This document shows positions 36,826-44,421 of a stretch of DNA of 64,000 nucleotides, one piece after another (positions within the stretch are counted from its first letter, which is position 1; every line of letters starts with the position of its first letter). The translations under genes and the position numbers were made by a program. Below the pieces are notes generated by a model. That model was given only the letters and a program-made list of their open reading frames with translations. It was not told where the DNA came from and searched no databases. Source of the stretch: Rhodospirillales bacterium (GTDB lineage: Bacteria > Pseudomonadota > Alphaproteobacteria > Reyranellales > Reyranellaceae); NCBI GenBank assembly GCA_016699855.1, contig CP064988.1, forward strand, positions 3,314,501 to 3,378,500, written 5' to 3'.

Positions 36826-37047
36826 ATGCGTAACCCTTCCGACGCCGGTGACAAAGCCCTGACGCCGGCATCGCGCGACGCCGCCGTCGGCCGCCGTCGC
36901 GCGCTCGCGAAGCTCGGCCTCGCGGCCGGCGCCGCCTACGCCGCGCCGACGCTGATCAAGCTCGACCGCCGCGCCTACGCCGCGGCGACGCCGTGCCCGC
37001 CGCCGGGCTGGCCGGGGCCGCGTCCGCCGAGCTGTCCGCACAAATAG
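36826..37047 (+). CDS. Small Tat-signal/Cys-Pro peptide, copy 2
   Basis: 73-residue paralogue of the protein at 36365. GRRRALAKLGLAAGAAYAAP and TLIKLDRRAYA are nearly identical to copy 1, and the tail reads TPCPPPGWPGPRPPSCPHK with the same two cysteines 14-15 residues apart. ATG 36826 is preferred over 36811 because it aligns with the start of copy 1 and has GGAG 9 bases upstream. The mature part would be only about 20 residues, suggesting a secreted or periplasmic peptide, possibly metal-binding or disulfide-forming. It is closed by a strong terminator at 37088-37112. Confidence 0.65.
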   Translation: MRNPSDAGDKALTPASRDAAVGRRRALAKLGLAAGAAYAAPTLIKLDRRAYAAATPCPPPGWPGPRPPSCPHK

Positions 37048-37087
37048 GCGCCCCGGCGCCTCCCGCGATCCGCCGGATCGCGCCTGC

Positions 37088-37112
37088 ACGGCCCGCCATG
37101 GCGGGCCGTTTT
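37088..37112 (+). terminator. Rho-independent terminator after peptide copy 2
   Basis: ACGGCCCGCC(AT)GGCGGGCCGT is a perfect hairpin followed by TTTTCG. It points along the + strand and ends 3 bases from the stop codon of the convergent repressor gene. The T-run makes it specific for the peptide transcript. Confidence 0.88.
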
Positions 37113-37114
37113 CG

Positions 37115-37741
37115 TCAGCGCCGTTTGATCCAACGCACCGGACTGGCCCAGTCGAGCCGCACGTTCACGAGCGGCGCGGCGTTGTACGACACCAGCGTGT
37201 ACTGTCCGCGGCCGCCGCCCATCTCGACCCGCTTCACCAGCGTCGGACCGTTGGCGACCTTCACGACGCAGTCGCGGCCGAGACAGGTGCCGAGCTCGAC
37301 GCCATGCGCCTGCGGATCGCGGCCGTAGAACAGCGTGTCGCCGTCGCCATAGACCGGCAGCATGCTCTCGCCACGGACATAGACGGCGACGGTGCCCAGC
37401 GAATCGCCCGGCGGCGCGTCGACCATGTCGAGGCCGGAACCGACGGGATGGTCGTCGATCGGGAAGATCTCGGCGCCGGCGCCGACGTAGCCCACTACCG
37501 GCACCAGGCTGCGGGAGGCGCTGCCGGGGCTGTAGCGGAACTCCGCGACCGACATGCCGGCGAGCTCCGACAGCGCCTCGAGCGTCTGCGGATCGGGCTC
37601 GAACGCGCCTTTCTCCCAGCGATGCACGGTCGGCTGGGTGACGCCGAGCCGGGTCGCGAATTCCTGTTGGGTCAAGCCGTGCTGCTTGCGCAGTGTCTTG
37701 ACCCGTTGACCGAGATCCCAATACGGCTCCCGCATCGCCAT
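37115..37741 (-). CDS. XRE-family repressor with S24 LexA-like peptidase domain
   Basis: 208-residue phage-type repressor. Residues about 11-65 form a helix-turn-helix (GLTQQEFATRLGVTQPTVHR). Residues about 80-205 are a LexA/CI-like S24 autopeptidase: a candidate cleavage site AG within VGYVGAGAEI, catalytic Ser126 in VRGESMLPV, and Lys170 in PTLVKRVE. On DNA damage, RecA-stimulated self-cleavage would relieve repression. Either ATG 37741 or 37735 may be used; AGGA sits well for 37735. It faces a strong promoter across a 212-bp AT-rich control region and reads away from the phage structural genes, like an immunity repressor. Confidence 0.9.
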   Translation of the reverse strand: MAMREPYWDLGQRVKTLRKQHGLTQQEFATRLGVTQPTVHRWEKGAFEPDPQTLEALSELAGMSVAEFRYSPGSASRSLVPVVGYVGAGAEIFPIDDHPVGSGLDMVDAPPGDSLGTVAVYVRGESMLPVYGDGDTLFYGRDPQAHGVELGTCLGRDCVVKVANGPTLVKRVEMGGGRGQYTLVSYNAAPLVNVRLDWASPVRWIKRR

Positions 37742-37791
37742 TCCTATCGGGTTGTCTTATAGAGAATATATACTGAATATTAATGTTAACG

Positions 37792-37797
37792 AGTCAA
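37792..37797 (-). promoter_or_regulatory. Possible -35 box of the repressor promoter
   Basis: On the minus strand TTGACT is followed about 19-21 bases later by TATATA/TATATT and then the repressor start. The spacing is longer than ideal. The surrounding AT-rich block (37742-37800) with GAATATATACTGAATATT could also hold operator sites. Confidence 0.4.
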
Positions 37798-37891
37798 GCG
37801 GTTATTGGCATCCGTGTTTGTTATTACGTGATTTCAGCGGCAAGGATCGGCTGTCGTCAGGGGCGGCTGTTCTTGATATGCCTTATATGCA

Positions 37892-37919
37892 TTGACAATA
37901 AAACCTCCATGCGTATATT
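37892..37919 (+). promoter_or_regulatory. Strong sigma70 promoter for the phage early gene(s)
   Basis: TTGACA (37892-37897) is 16 bases from TATATT (37914-37919), close to consensus. The transcript would start near 37926 and reach the GTG at 37954 behind AAGGAGG. Since an upstream ATG at 37909 lies within the promoter spacer, it cannot start this mRNA. The S24 repressor gene is transcribed away from here, as in immunity regions. Confidence 0.75.
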
Positions 37920-37953
37920 TTCTTTGGTCAGCGGATACTTCAAGGAGGCGGCA

Positions 37954-38400
37954 GTGGGGTTCATCGATCAAGCTGCGGTGGCGCATGGCGTCCCGGGAGC
38001 CAATCCGGGCGGCCCAGCCGGATTTTCCGCCGAGATGCCGTTGGCGCTGGCCGGCGCCGACGTGCCGACCACCCGCGAGATCGCCGCTTGGCTGGACCGC
38101 CTCGCGCCCGGCCAATCCCTGTGCTGGTACCGCGGCTACCTGCCGACCGACCGCATCGGACGCGACGAGGCGGTCGAGGCGGGCCACGGCGCGCCGGCCC
38201 GCTGGCGCGCCGACCGCGGCCGCGCGGTGTCGCGACTGGCGAATTTCATGTGGCGGCAGGCCAATCCGCCGGCGCCGGAGGCCGACGAGCGCCGCCGCCG
38301 CCGTCCGGCCCCGCCCGCTGGATTGGGGTTTCTCTGGCAACGGCGGCTCGCCGACATGCACTACGAGTACTGGTTCACCCGCGCGGGGACCGGCCGATGA
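37954..38400 (+). CDS. Hypothetical phage-region protein 1
   Basis: 148-residue protein of unknown function. The start is GTG 37954, set by AAGGAGG 6-8 bases upstream and by the promoter at 37892-37919. The middle (TTREIAAWLDRLAPGQSLCWYRGYLPTDR) looks folded, and the last third is Arg/Pro-rich before the aromatic tail MHYEYWFTR. Its stop overlaps the ATG of the next gene (ATGA), so the two are coupled. Position just after the repressor suggests an early regulator or antirepressor; this is inference. Confidence 0.6.
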   Translation: MGFIDQAAVAHGVPGANPGGPAGFSAEMPLALAGADVPTTREIAAWLDRLAPGQSLCWYRGYLPTDRIGRDEAVEAGHGAPARWRADRGRAVSRLANFMWRQANPPAPEADERRRRRPAPPAGLGFLWQRRLADMHYEYWFTRAGTGR

Positions 38401-38969
38401 CGCGGCCGGGACGCGCGGCGCGCGTGGCGGCGCGGTCGCCGGCCGGCGACACGGGAACGGCGGAGCGCCGCCGCCACGACGCGGTGGTCGACGAGCGCGT
38501 GCCGGAGGAAGGCCGGGGCGTGGTGCGCGCCCGGGTGCAGCGCGCCCATCCGCTCGACCGCTACCTCGGGCGCGGCGAGATCGACCAGAGGCAGCACGAC
38601 GCCGGCATGGCGCTGGCGTATCTCGCGGAGCGCGCCTGCTTCGGCGCCCGGGTGACGCAGCGCTACGCGCCCCGGATCGCGTCGACGTCCGGCGCGGGCT
38701 GGCGCGAGACCACGCCGGGCGGCGCGGCGTTGTCGGCGCGCGCGGAGCTGCGCCGCCGCCTCGCCTTGGTCGGTCCGATCGGCGCCGACATCCTGTGGCA
38801 TGTGTGCGTCGTCGGCGACGCCGCCGGCTCGTGGGGCGGACAAACCGTGCGGCGCGCGGGCGACGGCATGGTGCTGCTGCGGGCGGCGCTCGAGACGATC
38901 GCGGAGATCGACCGTCCGCCCGACCGCGCGGCGCGACCGCGCGCCTGGCAGGCGGCGCTCGCGGCCTGA
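38397..38969 (+). CDS. Hypothetical phage-region protein 2
   Basis: 190-residue basic protein. The central segment HPLDRYLGRGEIDQRQHDAG and LAYLAERACFGARVTQRY, then ELRRRLALVGPIGADILWHVCV, looks like the DUF6456-type regulators of alphaproteobacterial phages and GcrA-like neighbours, though this match is from memory only. The N-terminal 50 residues are Arg-rich and probably disordered. It is coupled to the preceding gene through an ATGA overlap and is the last gene of the early transcript before convergent Sel1 genes. Confidence 0.55.
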   Translation: MTRPGRAARVAARSPAGDTGTAERRRHDAVVDERVPEEGRGVVRARVQRAHPLDRYLGRGEIDQRQHDAGMALAYLAERACFGARVTQRYAPRIASTSGAGWRETTPGGAALSARAELRRRLALVGPIGADILWHVCVVGDAAGSWGGQTVRRAGDGMVLLRAALETIAEIDRPPDRAARPRAWQAALAA

Positions 38970-38982
38970 CCGCGGCGCGGCG

Positions 38983-40215
38983 TCACGGCGTCGTGGTCGC
39001 GGGCGGCTTGAGCGGTGGCGGCGGATCGTCGGGTCGCGCCGGCGCGCGCTCGGGTTTGGCGCGGAACGCGCCGGCCTGGGCCTCGGCCTTGCGCGCGTCG
39101 GCCGCCGCGAGCGACGACGTGGTGCGCACGCGGACCTTCATCGCGTTGCTGTGGCCCTGCTTCTCGGCCAGCAGCAGCCACTTGTAGCCGTCGACCGGGT
39201 CCTTCTTGCCGCCGATCCCGCCGCTGCGCCAGATGCCGAGCGTGTACTGCGCGTCGGCGTCGCCCTGGTCGGCGGCGCGGATGTACCAGCGTTCGGCGAC
39301 CGCGAAATCGCGCTCCGGACCGGCGCCGGCGAAGTACGCGTTGGCGAGCTTGAACTGCGCCGATGCCAGACCGGCCTCGGCCGCGATGGTGTACCAGCCG
39401 ACCGCGGCCTGGGCCGCGGCGCGCGCGCCACGTCCGGTCGCCTCGGCCGCGGCGAGATCGCCCAGCGCCAATGCGCCCTCGGGAAAGCCGTTGTCGGCGG
39501 CGTGCTTCAGCCACATCCGCGCCGCGCCGAGATCGCGCTTCGCGCCGCGCCCGGCCGCCAGCAGCGCGCCCAGCCGCAGCGCCGCCGGCAGATGGCCACG
39601 CTCGGCCGCCGCGCGGTAGGCTTTGACGATCTCGGCGGCGCGGGCGTCGGCGCGCGGCCCCGTCTCGATCGACCGGCCGAACGCGTAGGCGCCGTAGGGA
39701 TCGCCGTCCTTGGCGGCGCGCTCGTACCACTTCGCCGCCTCGGCCGGATCCTTGGGCACGCCGCGGCCGGTGGCGTGGAGGAAGCCGAGGTTGTACGCGG
39801 CGCGCGCGATGCCGCCCTCGGCCGCCTCCTCGAACAGCTTCGCCGCCCGCGCCTCGTCGCGCGGCACGCCCTTTCCGGCGGCGTATTGCAGCGCCAGCAG
39901 GTGGCGTGCGCGCGGATTGCCGGACTCCGCGCCCCGCTTGAGCAGGCCGATCGCCTCCCGCAGGCCTGACGCGTCGCCGCGGTCGAGCAGCGCCGCCGCG
40001 AGCCACGCCGCCGCCTCCGCGTCGCCCGCCGCCAGCGGCCGCAGCGACGCCTCCGCCGCGGCGGTGTCGCCACGCTCGACCGACGCGATGCCCGAGCGCA
40101 GCGCCACGGCGTCGTCGCTCTCGGCGCGGCCCGGCGTCGGCGTGAACGTCGACGATATCGACGCGAAGGCCAGCGCCGCGGCGACGCCGGCGATACGGCG
40201 CGCGCGCCGGCTCAT
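38983..40215 (-). CDS. Exported Sel1-like repeat protein
   Basis: 410-residue protein with a signal peptide (IAGVAAALAFASISSTF ... PGRAES) and an array of Sel1/TPR-like repeats from about residue 85 to 355. Each has the A-x-Y/L-x-L-G pattern: LLALQYAAGKGVPRDEARA, YNLGFLHATGRGVPKDPAEA, FKLANAYFAGAGPERDFAVA and YTLGIWRSGGIGGKKDPVDG. The C-terminal 50 residues are Ala/Pro-rich. Such scaffolds bind other proteins in the periplasm. Its ATG overlaps the stop of another Sel1 gene by 4 bases. Chromosomal rather than viral in style, yet inside the phage cluster. Confidence 0.82.
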   Translation of the reverse strand: MSRRARRIAGVAAALAFASISSTFTPTPGRAESDDAVALRSGIASVERGDTAAAEASLRPLAAGDAEAAAWLAAALLDRGDASGLREAIGLLKRGAESGNPRARHLLALQYAAGKGVPRDEARAAKLFEEAAEGGIARAAYNLGFLHATGRGVPKDPAEAAKWYERAAKDGDPYGAYAFGRSIETGPRADARAAEIVKAYRAAAERGHLPAALRLGALLAAGRGAKRDLGAARMWLKHAADNGFPEGALALGDLAAAEATGRGARAAAQAAVGWYTIAAEAGLASAQFKLANAYFAGAGPERDFAVAERWYIRAADQGDADAQYTLGIWRSGGIGGKKDPVDGYKWLLLAEKQGHSNAMKVRVRTTSSLAAADARKAEAQAGAFRAKPERAPARPDDPPPPLKPPATTTP

Positions 40216-40775
40216 GACCGCGGCTTGAACTCGTCGGCCGCGCGCTTGGCGCGCGCGAGCTGGTCGTCGGTCATGCTCTCGGACATCCGCGACATCGGCG
40301 CGACCACGGTCTTCAGGCCCTCGCGCGACGCCAGCACCATCCACTTGTAGGCCTCGACCAGATCGGTCGCGCCTCCCATGCCGGATCCCAGCGCCACGCC
40401 GTAGATCTCCATCGCCGGCGGGAAGCAGCGCTCGGCGGCGTCCTTGAGCAGCGCCAGCGCCTTGGCGGGGTCGTGCTTCTTGGATTTCTCGTTGCCGTAG
40501 ACGAAACCACCGAGCAGGGTCTGGGCGCGGCGGTCCTTGCGCGCGACCAGCGGCGCGAGCAGCGTCTCGGCGCGGTCCCAGTCCTGCTTCCCGATCGCCC
40601 CCAGCGCGTCCTTCAGTTCCGGCGTCGAGTCCATGCGGGGTTCGGTCGCCTTGCAATGGACAGTGTAGGCTGGCGCAGCCTGCGCCCAGGCCGCGGGATG
40701 CGCCGCGACGGCGCCGACGAGGACGGCCGCGGCGGCGATCGCGCGGAGTCCGGAATTCGCGGTGCTGGCGGTCAT
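40212..40775 (-). CDS. Small exported Sel1-like repeat protein
   Basis: 187-residue exported protein: signal peptide (AIAAAAVLVGAVAAHPAAWA) and two or three Sel1-like units (LLGGFVYGNEKSKKHDPAKA, EIYGVALGSGMGGATDLVEA followed by YKWMVLAS). The last repeat, YKWMVLASREG, matches YKWLLLAEKQG of the neighbouring 410-residue protein, so the two genes probably arose by duplication. They overlap by ATGA and form an operon on the minus strand. An upstream small basic ORF ends on the ATG of this gene. Confidence 0.8.
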   Translation of the reverse strand: MTASTANSGLRAIAAAAVLVGAVAAHPAAWAQAAPAYTVHCKATEPRMDSTPELKDALGAIGKQDWDRAETLLAPLVARKDRRAQTLLGGFVYGNEKSKKHDPAKALALLKDAAERCFPPAMEIYGVALGSGMGGATDLVEAYKWMVLASREGLKTVVAPMSRMSESMTDDQLARAKRAADEFKPRS

Positions 40776-40987
40776 CGTCCCATCTCTTCGCATCGGCGCG
40801 GCGCGGCGCGGATGCGCGCGGGCGGGGCCGGTCGGTGGTCGTGGTATTTCCGCAACATGGCGGAAGAGCGGCGTCGTTTCAATCGCTTGCGCCAGGTCGG
40901 CGCGACGGCGCGCGATCTCGCGGCGTGGGTCCGGCTGTAGTAGCTTCCGTGCGTCAGGCTGGCGTGGCGCGCCCGGCGTTCCGTCAT
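40772..40987 (-). CDS. Candidate small basic ORF upstream of the Sel1 pair
   Basis: 71 codons, highly Arg-rich, beginning MTERRARHASLTHGSYY. AAAGGGGGGAAATT stands about 8 bases before its ATG at 40987, and its TGA overlaps the ATG of the Sel1 gene at 40775. Both points favour translation, but the composition also fits a chance ORF of GC-rich DNA. No homology recognised. Confidence 0.35.
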   Translation of the reverse strand: MTERRARHASLTHGSYYSRTHAARSRAVAPTWRKRLKRRRSSAMLRKYHDHRPAPPARIRAAPRRCEEMGR

Positions 40988-41079
40988 CCAATTTCCCCCC
41001 TTTCTCGAGCGGCCCGGCGTGTTCGGACGGCGCGTGGCGCCGCCCGCGCGCCCGACGCCGCGACCGGAGCCGTCCGCCG
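40776..41079. other. Divergent intergenic region, 304 bp
   Basis: It lies between the Sel1 operon (minus) and the terminase genes (plus). Apart from the small candidate ORF on the minus strand and a 27-codon + strand frame at 40857-40940, nothing clear is present. No near-consensus promoter was seen. Confidence 0.45.
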
Positions 41080-41676
41080 ATGAGGAAACCGCCGTCCGCG
41101 GCCACCAAGGGGCCCGGCAAGCCGCCGCGTCGGTCGGCCATCCAGCTGCGGCGCTTACGTTACACGACGACGCTGGGGCGGGAGATCTGCCGCCGCGTCG
41201 CGGAGGGCGTCGACGTGCGCGCGCTCGCCGGCGCGCCCGGCATGCCGCCATGGCCGACGATCCTGAAGTGGATCGAGACGGTGGACGAGTTCAGGACCGC
41301 GTGGCTGAACGCCCGCGCCGGTCACGCCGAGCTGTTGATCGACGAGGCGCTGGCGCTGGCGCGTGGCGTCAAGAGCGCGACCCTGCCGGAGACGAAGGTA
41401 AAGCTCGCCGAGCTGCACTGGCAGGTCGCGACGCGGCGCGCCGCGGCGGCGGCCTTCGCCGGCCGCGGCGCAGAGGACGGCGATCCGGCCACGGCGGCCG
41501 AGAAGGCGGCGCGCGTGCGCCGCGCGCTGACGCGCCTCGACGCCCCGGCCTTGGCGCGCATCACGGAGGATCGACATGGCCACACGTCCGCATCGCGCCT
41601 CGCCGGCGGCTCCGGTGCGCGGGGCGGCGCCGTCGAAGCGGTCGACCGGGACGACGAAGGCGACGACGCCGTCTGA
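41080..41676 (+). CDS. Phage terminase small subunit
   Basis: 198-residue DNA-recognition subunit of a headful-packaging type terminase. The region TTTLGREICRRVAEGVDVRA followed by LAGAPGMPPWPTILKWIETVDEF is the helix-turn-helix found in small terminases of proteobacterial prophages, followed by FRTAWLNARAGHAELLIDEA and KVKLAELHWQVATRRA (oligomerisation helices). The C-terminal 40 residues overlap the start of the large-subunit gene by 101 bases. The ATG at 41080 lies after AGCCGTCCGCCG with no strong ribosome site. Confidence 0.78.
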   Translation: MRKPPSAATKGPGKPPRRSAIQLRRLRYTTTLGREICRRVAEGVDVRALAGAPGMPPWPTILKWIETVDEFRTAWLNARAGHAELLIDEALALARGVKSATLPETKVKLAELHWQVATRRAAAAAFAGRGAEDGDPATAAEKAARVRRALTRLDAPALARITEDRHGHTSASRLAGGSGARGGAVEAVDRDDEGDDAV

Positions 41677-43144
41677 TGCCGCGGAGCCCGCGCGGACCGC
41701 GCCGCCGCGCGCCGCGATCGCGGAGTCTTTGTCCGAGCGCATGGCGGCGTTCCGCGACGATCCGTCGGGCTTCGTGAGGTTCGCGTTCGACTGGGGCGTC
41801 GGCGATCTCGCCGACATGGCGGGACCGGACCGCTGGCAGGCGGCGGTGCTGGACGCCATCGGCGCGTCGCTGGCGCGCGGCGAGGCGCCGCGGATCGCGG
41901 TGTCGTCGGGCCACGGCGTCGGCAAGACGGCGCTGGTCGCCTGGATCGTCCTGTGGTTCCTGGCGACGCGCGCCGATCCGCAGGTCGTCGTCACCGCCAA
42001 CACCACGCGCCAGCTCGCGACCAAGACGTGGCGCGAGCTGGCGAAGTGGCGCCGCCTGTGCCTGGTCGGCGCCGATTTCGCGATGACCGCCGACCGGCTG
42101 GCGCGGCGCGGCGCCGAGCGCACGTGGTTCGCCGCGGCGGTGCCGTGGAGCCGGGAGCGGCCGGAGGCGTTCGCCGGCACCCACGAGCGCCATGTGCTGG
42201 TGGTCTACGACGAGGCCAGCGCGATCGACGACGCGGTGTGGGAGGTCACCGAGGGCGCGATGACGACGCCGGGCGCGATGTGGATGGTGTTCGGCAACCC
42301 GACGCGCGTCGAGGGACGCTTCGCCGACTGCTTCGGCCGCCAGGCGCATCGCTGGCGCACCTTCAGGGTCGACGCGCGCGACGCCGTGCGCGCCGATTCC
42401 GACCAGATCGGCCGGTGGATCGCCGATTACGGCGAGGACAGCGACTTCGTCAGGGTGCGCGTGCGCGGCGAGTTCCCGCGCGTGTCGGCCGAGCGCTTCG
42501 TCGGCGCCGATCTGCTGGCGCTGGCGCGGACGCGCGCGGTGCGCGACGGCCGTCCCGGCGCCGCCGTGCTCGGCGTCGACGTGGCGCGCTTCGGCGACGA
42601 CGACTCCGTGGCCCTGCTGCGGATCGGGGGCGTGGTGGCGCGCGTCCAGCGCTGGCGTCGCCTCGACACGATGCAGCTCGCCGCGAGCGTCGCCGAGCTG
42701 ATCCTGGCGTGGCGGCCGCGCCAGGTGTTCGTCGACGGCGTCGGCGTGGGTGGTGGCGTGGTCGACCGGTTGCGCCAGCTCGGCCACCGCGTGGTCGATG
42801 TCGGCGCCGGCGGACGCGCCGCCGACGAGCGCCGCTTCGCCAATCTGCGGGCCGAGATGTGGAGCCGGATGCGCGACTGGTTGCAGGAGGGTGGCGTGCT
42901 GCCGGCCGCCGACGAGGCGCTGGCGCGCGAGATCGGCGCGCCGGGCTACGCCTTCGACGCCCGCGGCCGGCTGCGCATCGAGTCGAAGGACGACCTGCGC
43001 GCCCGCGGCGAGGGCTCGCCCGACGCCGCCGACGCGCTGGCGCTGACCTTCGCCTATCCGGTCCGCGACCACGGCGTCGGCGACGATCCCTACCTGTTCC
43101 CGCGCCAGACCCGCACCGACAGCGCCTACCGCATCCTGCCGTGA
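41576..43144 (+). CDS. Phage terminase large subunit
   Basis: 522-residue packaging motor. Walker A-like SSGHGVGKTALVAW lies near residue 105, Walker B VLVVYDEASAIDD near 205. The nuclease part has GVDVARFGDDDSV near 325, FVDGVGVGGGVVDRLRQLGH, and the final catalytic region GSPDAADALALTFAYP. It translocates DNA into the capsid and cuts the concatemer. ATG 41576 is supported by GGAGG 6 bases upstream, inside the small-subunit gene, so the 101-base overlap is real. An alternative ATG at 41741 is without such a site. Family: P22/T4-superfamily large terminase. Confidence 0.9.
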   Translation: MATRPHRASPAAPVRGAAPSKRSTGTTKATTPSDAAEPARTAPPRAAIAESLSERMAAFRDDPSGFVRFAFDWGVGDLADMAGPDRWQAAVLDAIGASLARGEAPRIAVSSGHGVGKTALVAWIVLWFLATRADPQVVVTANTTRQLATKTWRELAKWRRLCLVGADFAMTADRLARRGAERTWFAAAVPWSRERPEAFAGTHERHVLVVYDEASAIDDAVWEVTEGAMTTPGAMWMVFGNPTRVEGRFADCFGRQAHRWRTFRVDARDAVRADSDQIGRWIADYGEDSDFVRVRVRGEFPRVSAERFVGADLLALARTRAVRDGRPGAAVLGVDVARFGDDDSVALLRIGGVVARVQRWRRLDTMQLAASVAELILAWRPRQVFVDGVGVGGGVVDRLRQLGHRVVDVGAGGRAADERRFANLRAEMWSRMRDWLQEGGVLPAADEALAREIGAPGYAFDARGRLRIESKDDLRARGEGSPDAADALALTFAYPVRDHGVGDDPYLFPRQTRTDSAYRILP

Positions 43145-43215
43145 GCGCCGCGAAGCCGGTTGCCCGCGGACGGCGGCGGCCGCAAACTGGCGTCGAGCGC
43201 CAACAGGAGCCGTGA

Positions 43216-43896
43216 ATGCCCGACGACAAGACGCCGCGCACGATCCGCGTGTGGGATCTGCCGACGCGGCTGTTCCACTGGACGCTCGTCCTGCTGCTGA
43301 TCTTCCAGGTCGTGACCGGCAAGATGGCGGGCGAATGGCTGCGTTGGCACTTCTGGGCCGGCTACGCGATCCTCACGCTGCTGATCTTCCGGATCGTCTG
43401 GGGGATCATCGGCAGCACGACGGCGCGGTTCTCGGATTTCGTGCGCGGACCGATGGCGGGCGTCGCGCACCTCAAGGAGCTGCTCGGGCCGCACGCGCCC
43501 AAGGACGTCGGCCACAATCCCGTCGGCGGCTGGATGGTGGTGGCGCTGATCCTGGCGCTGTTCGTGCAGGCCGGCAGCGGGCTTTTCACCACCGACGACA
43601 TCCTGGTCGACGGTCCGCTGGTGGCCAAGGCGAGCGAGGGCTGGGTCAAGGCCATGACCTCGCTGCACAAGCTCTGGATCAACCTGCTGTTCCTGATGGT
43701 GGCGCTGCACGTGGCCGCGGCGCTGGTCTACCTCGTCGTCAAGAAGCAGAACCTGATCGCGGCGATGATCACCGGCCGCAAGCCGTGGCCGTTCGCCGAC
43801 ACGCCGAAGCTGCGCTTCGTCGGATCGGGCGTCGCGCTGTCGTGCCTGGTCGCGGCGGCGGCGCTAGTCTATCTCGCGCTTCGCGTGGCCGGATAG
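43216..43896 (+). CDS. Cytochrome b561-type membrane cytochrome
   Basis: 226-residue integral-membrane b-type cytochrome (Ni-hydrogenase/b561 family). It begins VWDLPTRLFHWTLVLLLIFQ with an axial His; further His ligands lie in WHFWAGYAILTLLIFRIVWG and in ALHVAAALVYLVVKK. Four or five hydrophobic helices are seen. It passes electrons between quinol and periplasmic partners such as soluble cytochrome c. AACAGGAGCC precedes the ATG. It lies between terminase and portal regions of a phage cluster and faces a cytochrome c' gene over a shared terminator, so the pair likely works together and is of host origin. Confidence 0.88.
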   Translation: MPDDKTPRTIRVWDLPTRLFHWTLVLLLIFQVVTGKMAGEWLRWHFWAGYAILTLLIFRIVWGIIGSTTARFSDFVRGPMAGVAHLKELLGPHAPKDVGHNPVGGWMVVALILALFVQAGSGLFTTDDILVDGPLVAKASEGWVKAMTSLHKLWINLLFLMVALHVAAALVYLVVKKQNLIAAMITGRKPWPFADTPKLRFVGSGVALSCLVAAAALVYLALRVAG

Positions 43897-43899
43897 CGG

Positions 43900-43936
43900 C
43901 CAAAGAAAACGGCCGGTCGAACGCCGACCGGCCGTG
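43900..43936 (-). terminator. Terminator between the cytochrome genes (serves the minus strand)
   Basis: ACGGCCGGTCG(AACGC)CGACCGGCCGT is a perfect 11-bp hairpin (43909-43919 / 43925-43935). Read on the minus strand it is followed by TTTTCTTTG, a classical U-tract for the cytochrome c' transcript. The + strand side lacks a T-run. Confidence 0.85.
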
Positions 43937-43974
43937 ATCCGGAGGTCGCGCCCGCCGCGCGGCGGGCGTCGCGC

Positions 43975-44421
43975 CTATTTCGCGCGGAACTTCTCGTGGC
44001 AGCCGCCGCAGCTCTTGCCGACCGCGCCGAAGGCCGCGCCGACCTTCTCCATGTCGCCGGTGCCGGCCGCGGCCTGCAGCGCGTCGATGGCGTCGGACTC
44101 CGCCTTGACCGCCGCCGTGAAGCCGGCCTTGTCGGTCCAGATGTTCGGCAGCGCCTTGGTCTCGCCCTTGTCCGACCCGGCCGGGTAGAGGCCGGCGTGG
44201 GCGGCGCTCAGCTCCTTGAGCTTCGCCGCCGCCGGGACGACCGCGGAGGCGGGTCCCTTGGCGTCGATCGCGCCCTTGATCGCCTTCATCTGGCCGCCCG
44301 CCTGCTTGCGGTTGTCCTTGCGCGCCGCGATCGGGTCGGTCGCCTGGGCGATGGCGACACCGCCCACGAGCGCGCCGGCGAGCGCCAATCCGATGGCGCC
44401 GACGATCAGCCCCTTGCGCAT
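43975..44421 (-). CDS. Cytochrome c' (class II c-type cytochrome)
   Basis: 148-residue periplasmic haem protein. A signal peptide (AIGLALAGALVGGVAIAQAT) is followed by a four-helix-bundle sequence and, at the C-terminus, the haem site VGKSCGGCHEKFRAK (CxxCH), the usual position in cytochromes c'. Family members bind NO or CO or take electrons from quinol-dependent b cytochromes. The neighbouring convergent gene encodes a b561-type cytochrome, a common partner. A terminator follows directly. Both genes sit inside the phage cluster without visible functional link to it. Confidence 0.92.
   Translation of the reverse strand: MRKGLIVGAIGLALAGALVGGVAIAQATDPIAARKDNRKQAGGQMKAIKGAIDAKGPASAVVPAAAKLKELSAAHAGLYPAGSDKGETKALPNIWTDKAGFTAAVKAESDAIDALQAAAGTGDMEKVGAAFGAVGKSCGGCHEKFRAK

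Noticed and set aside
37742..37953. ATG at 37909 as start of the first early gene
   Set aside because: It lies inside the spacer of the promoter TTGACA-N16-TATATT, and the GTG at 37954 has AAGGAGG in place.
40857..40940. 27-codon + strand frame MAEERRRFNRLRQVGATARD...
   Set aside because: It is short, has no ribosome binding site and lies opposite a better-supported small ORF; it could not be supported.
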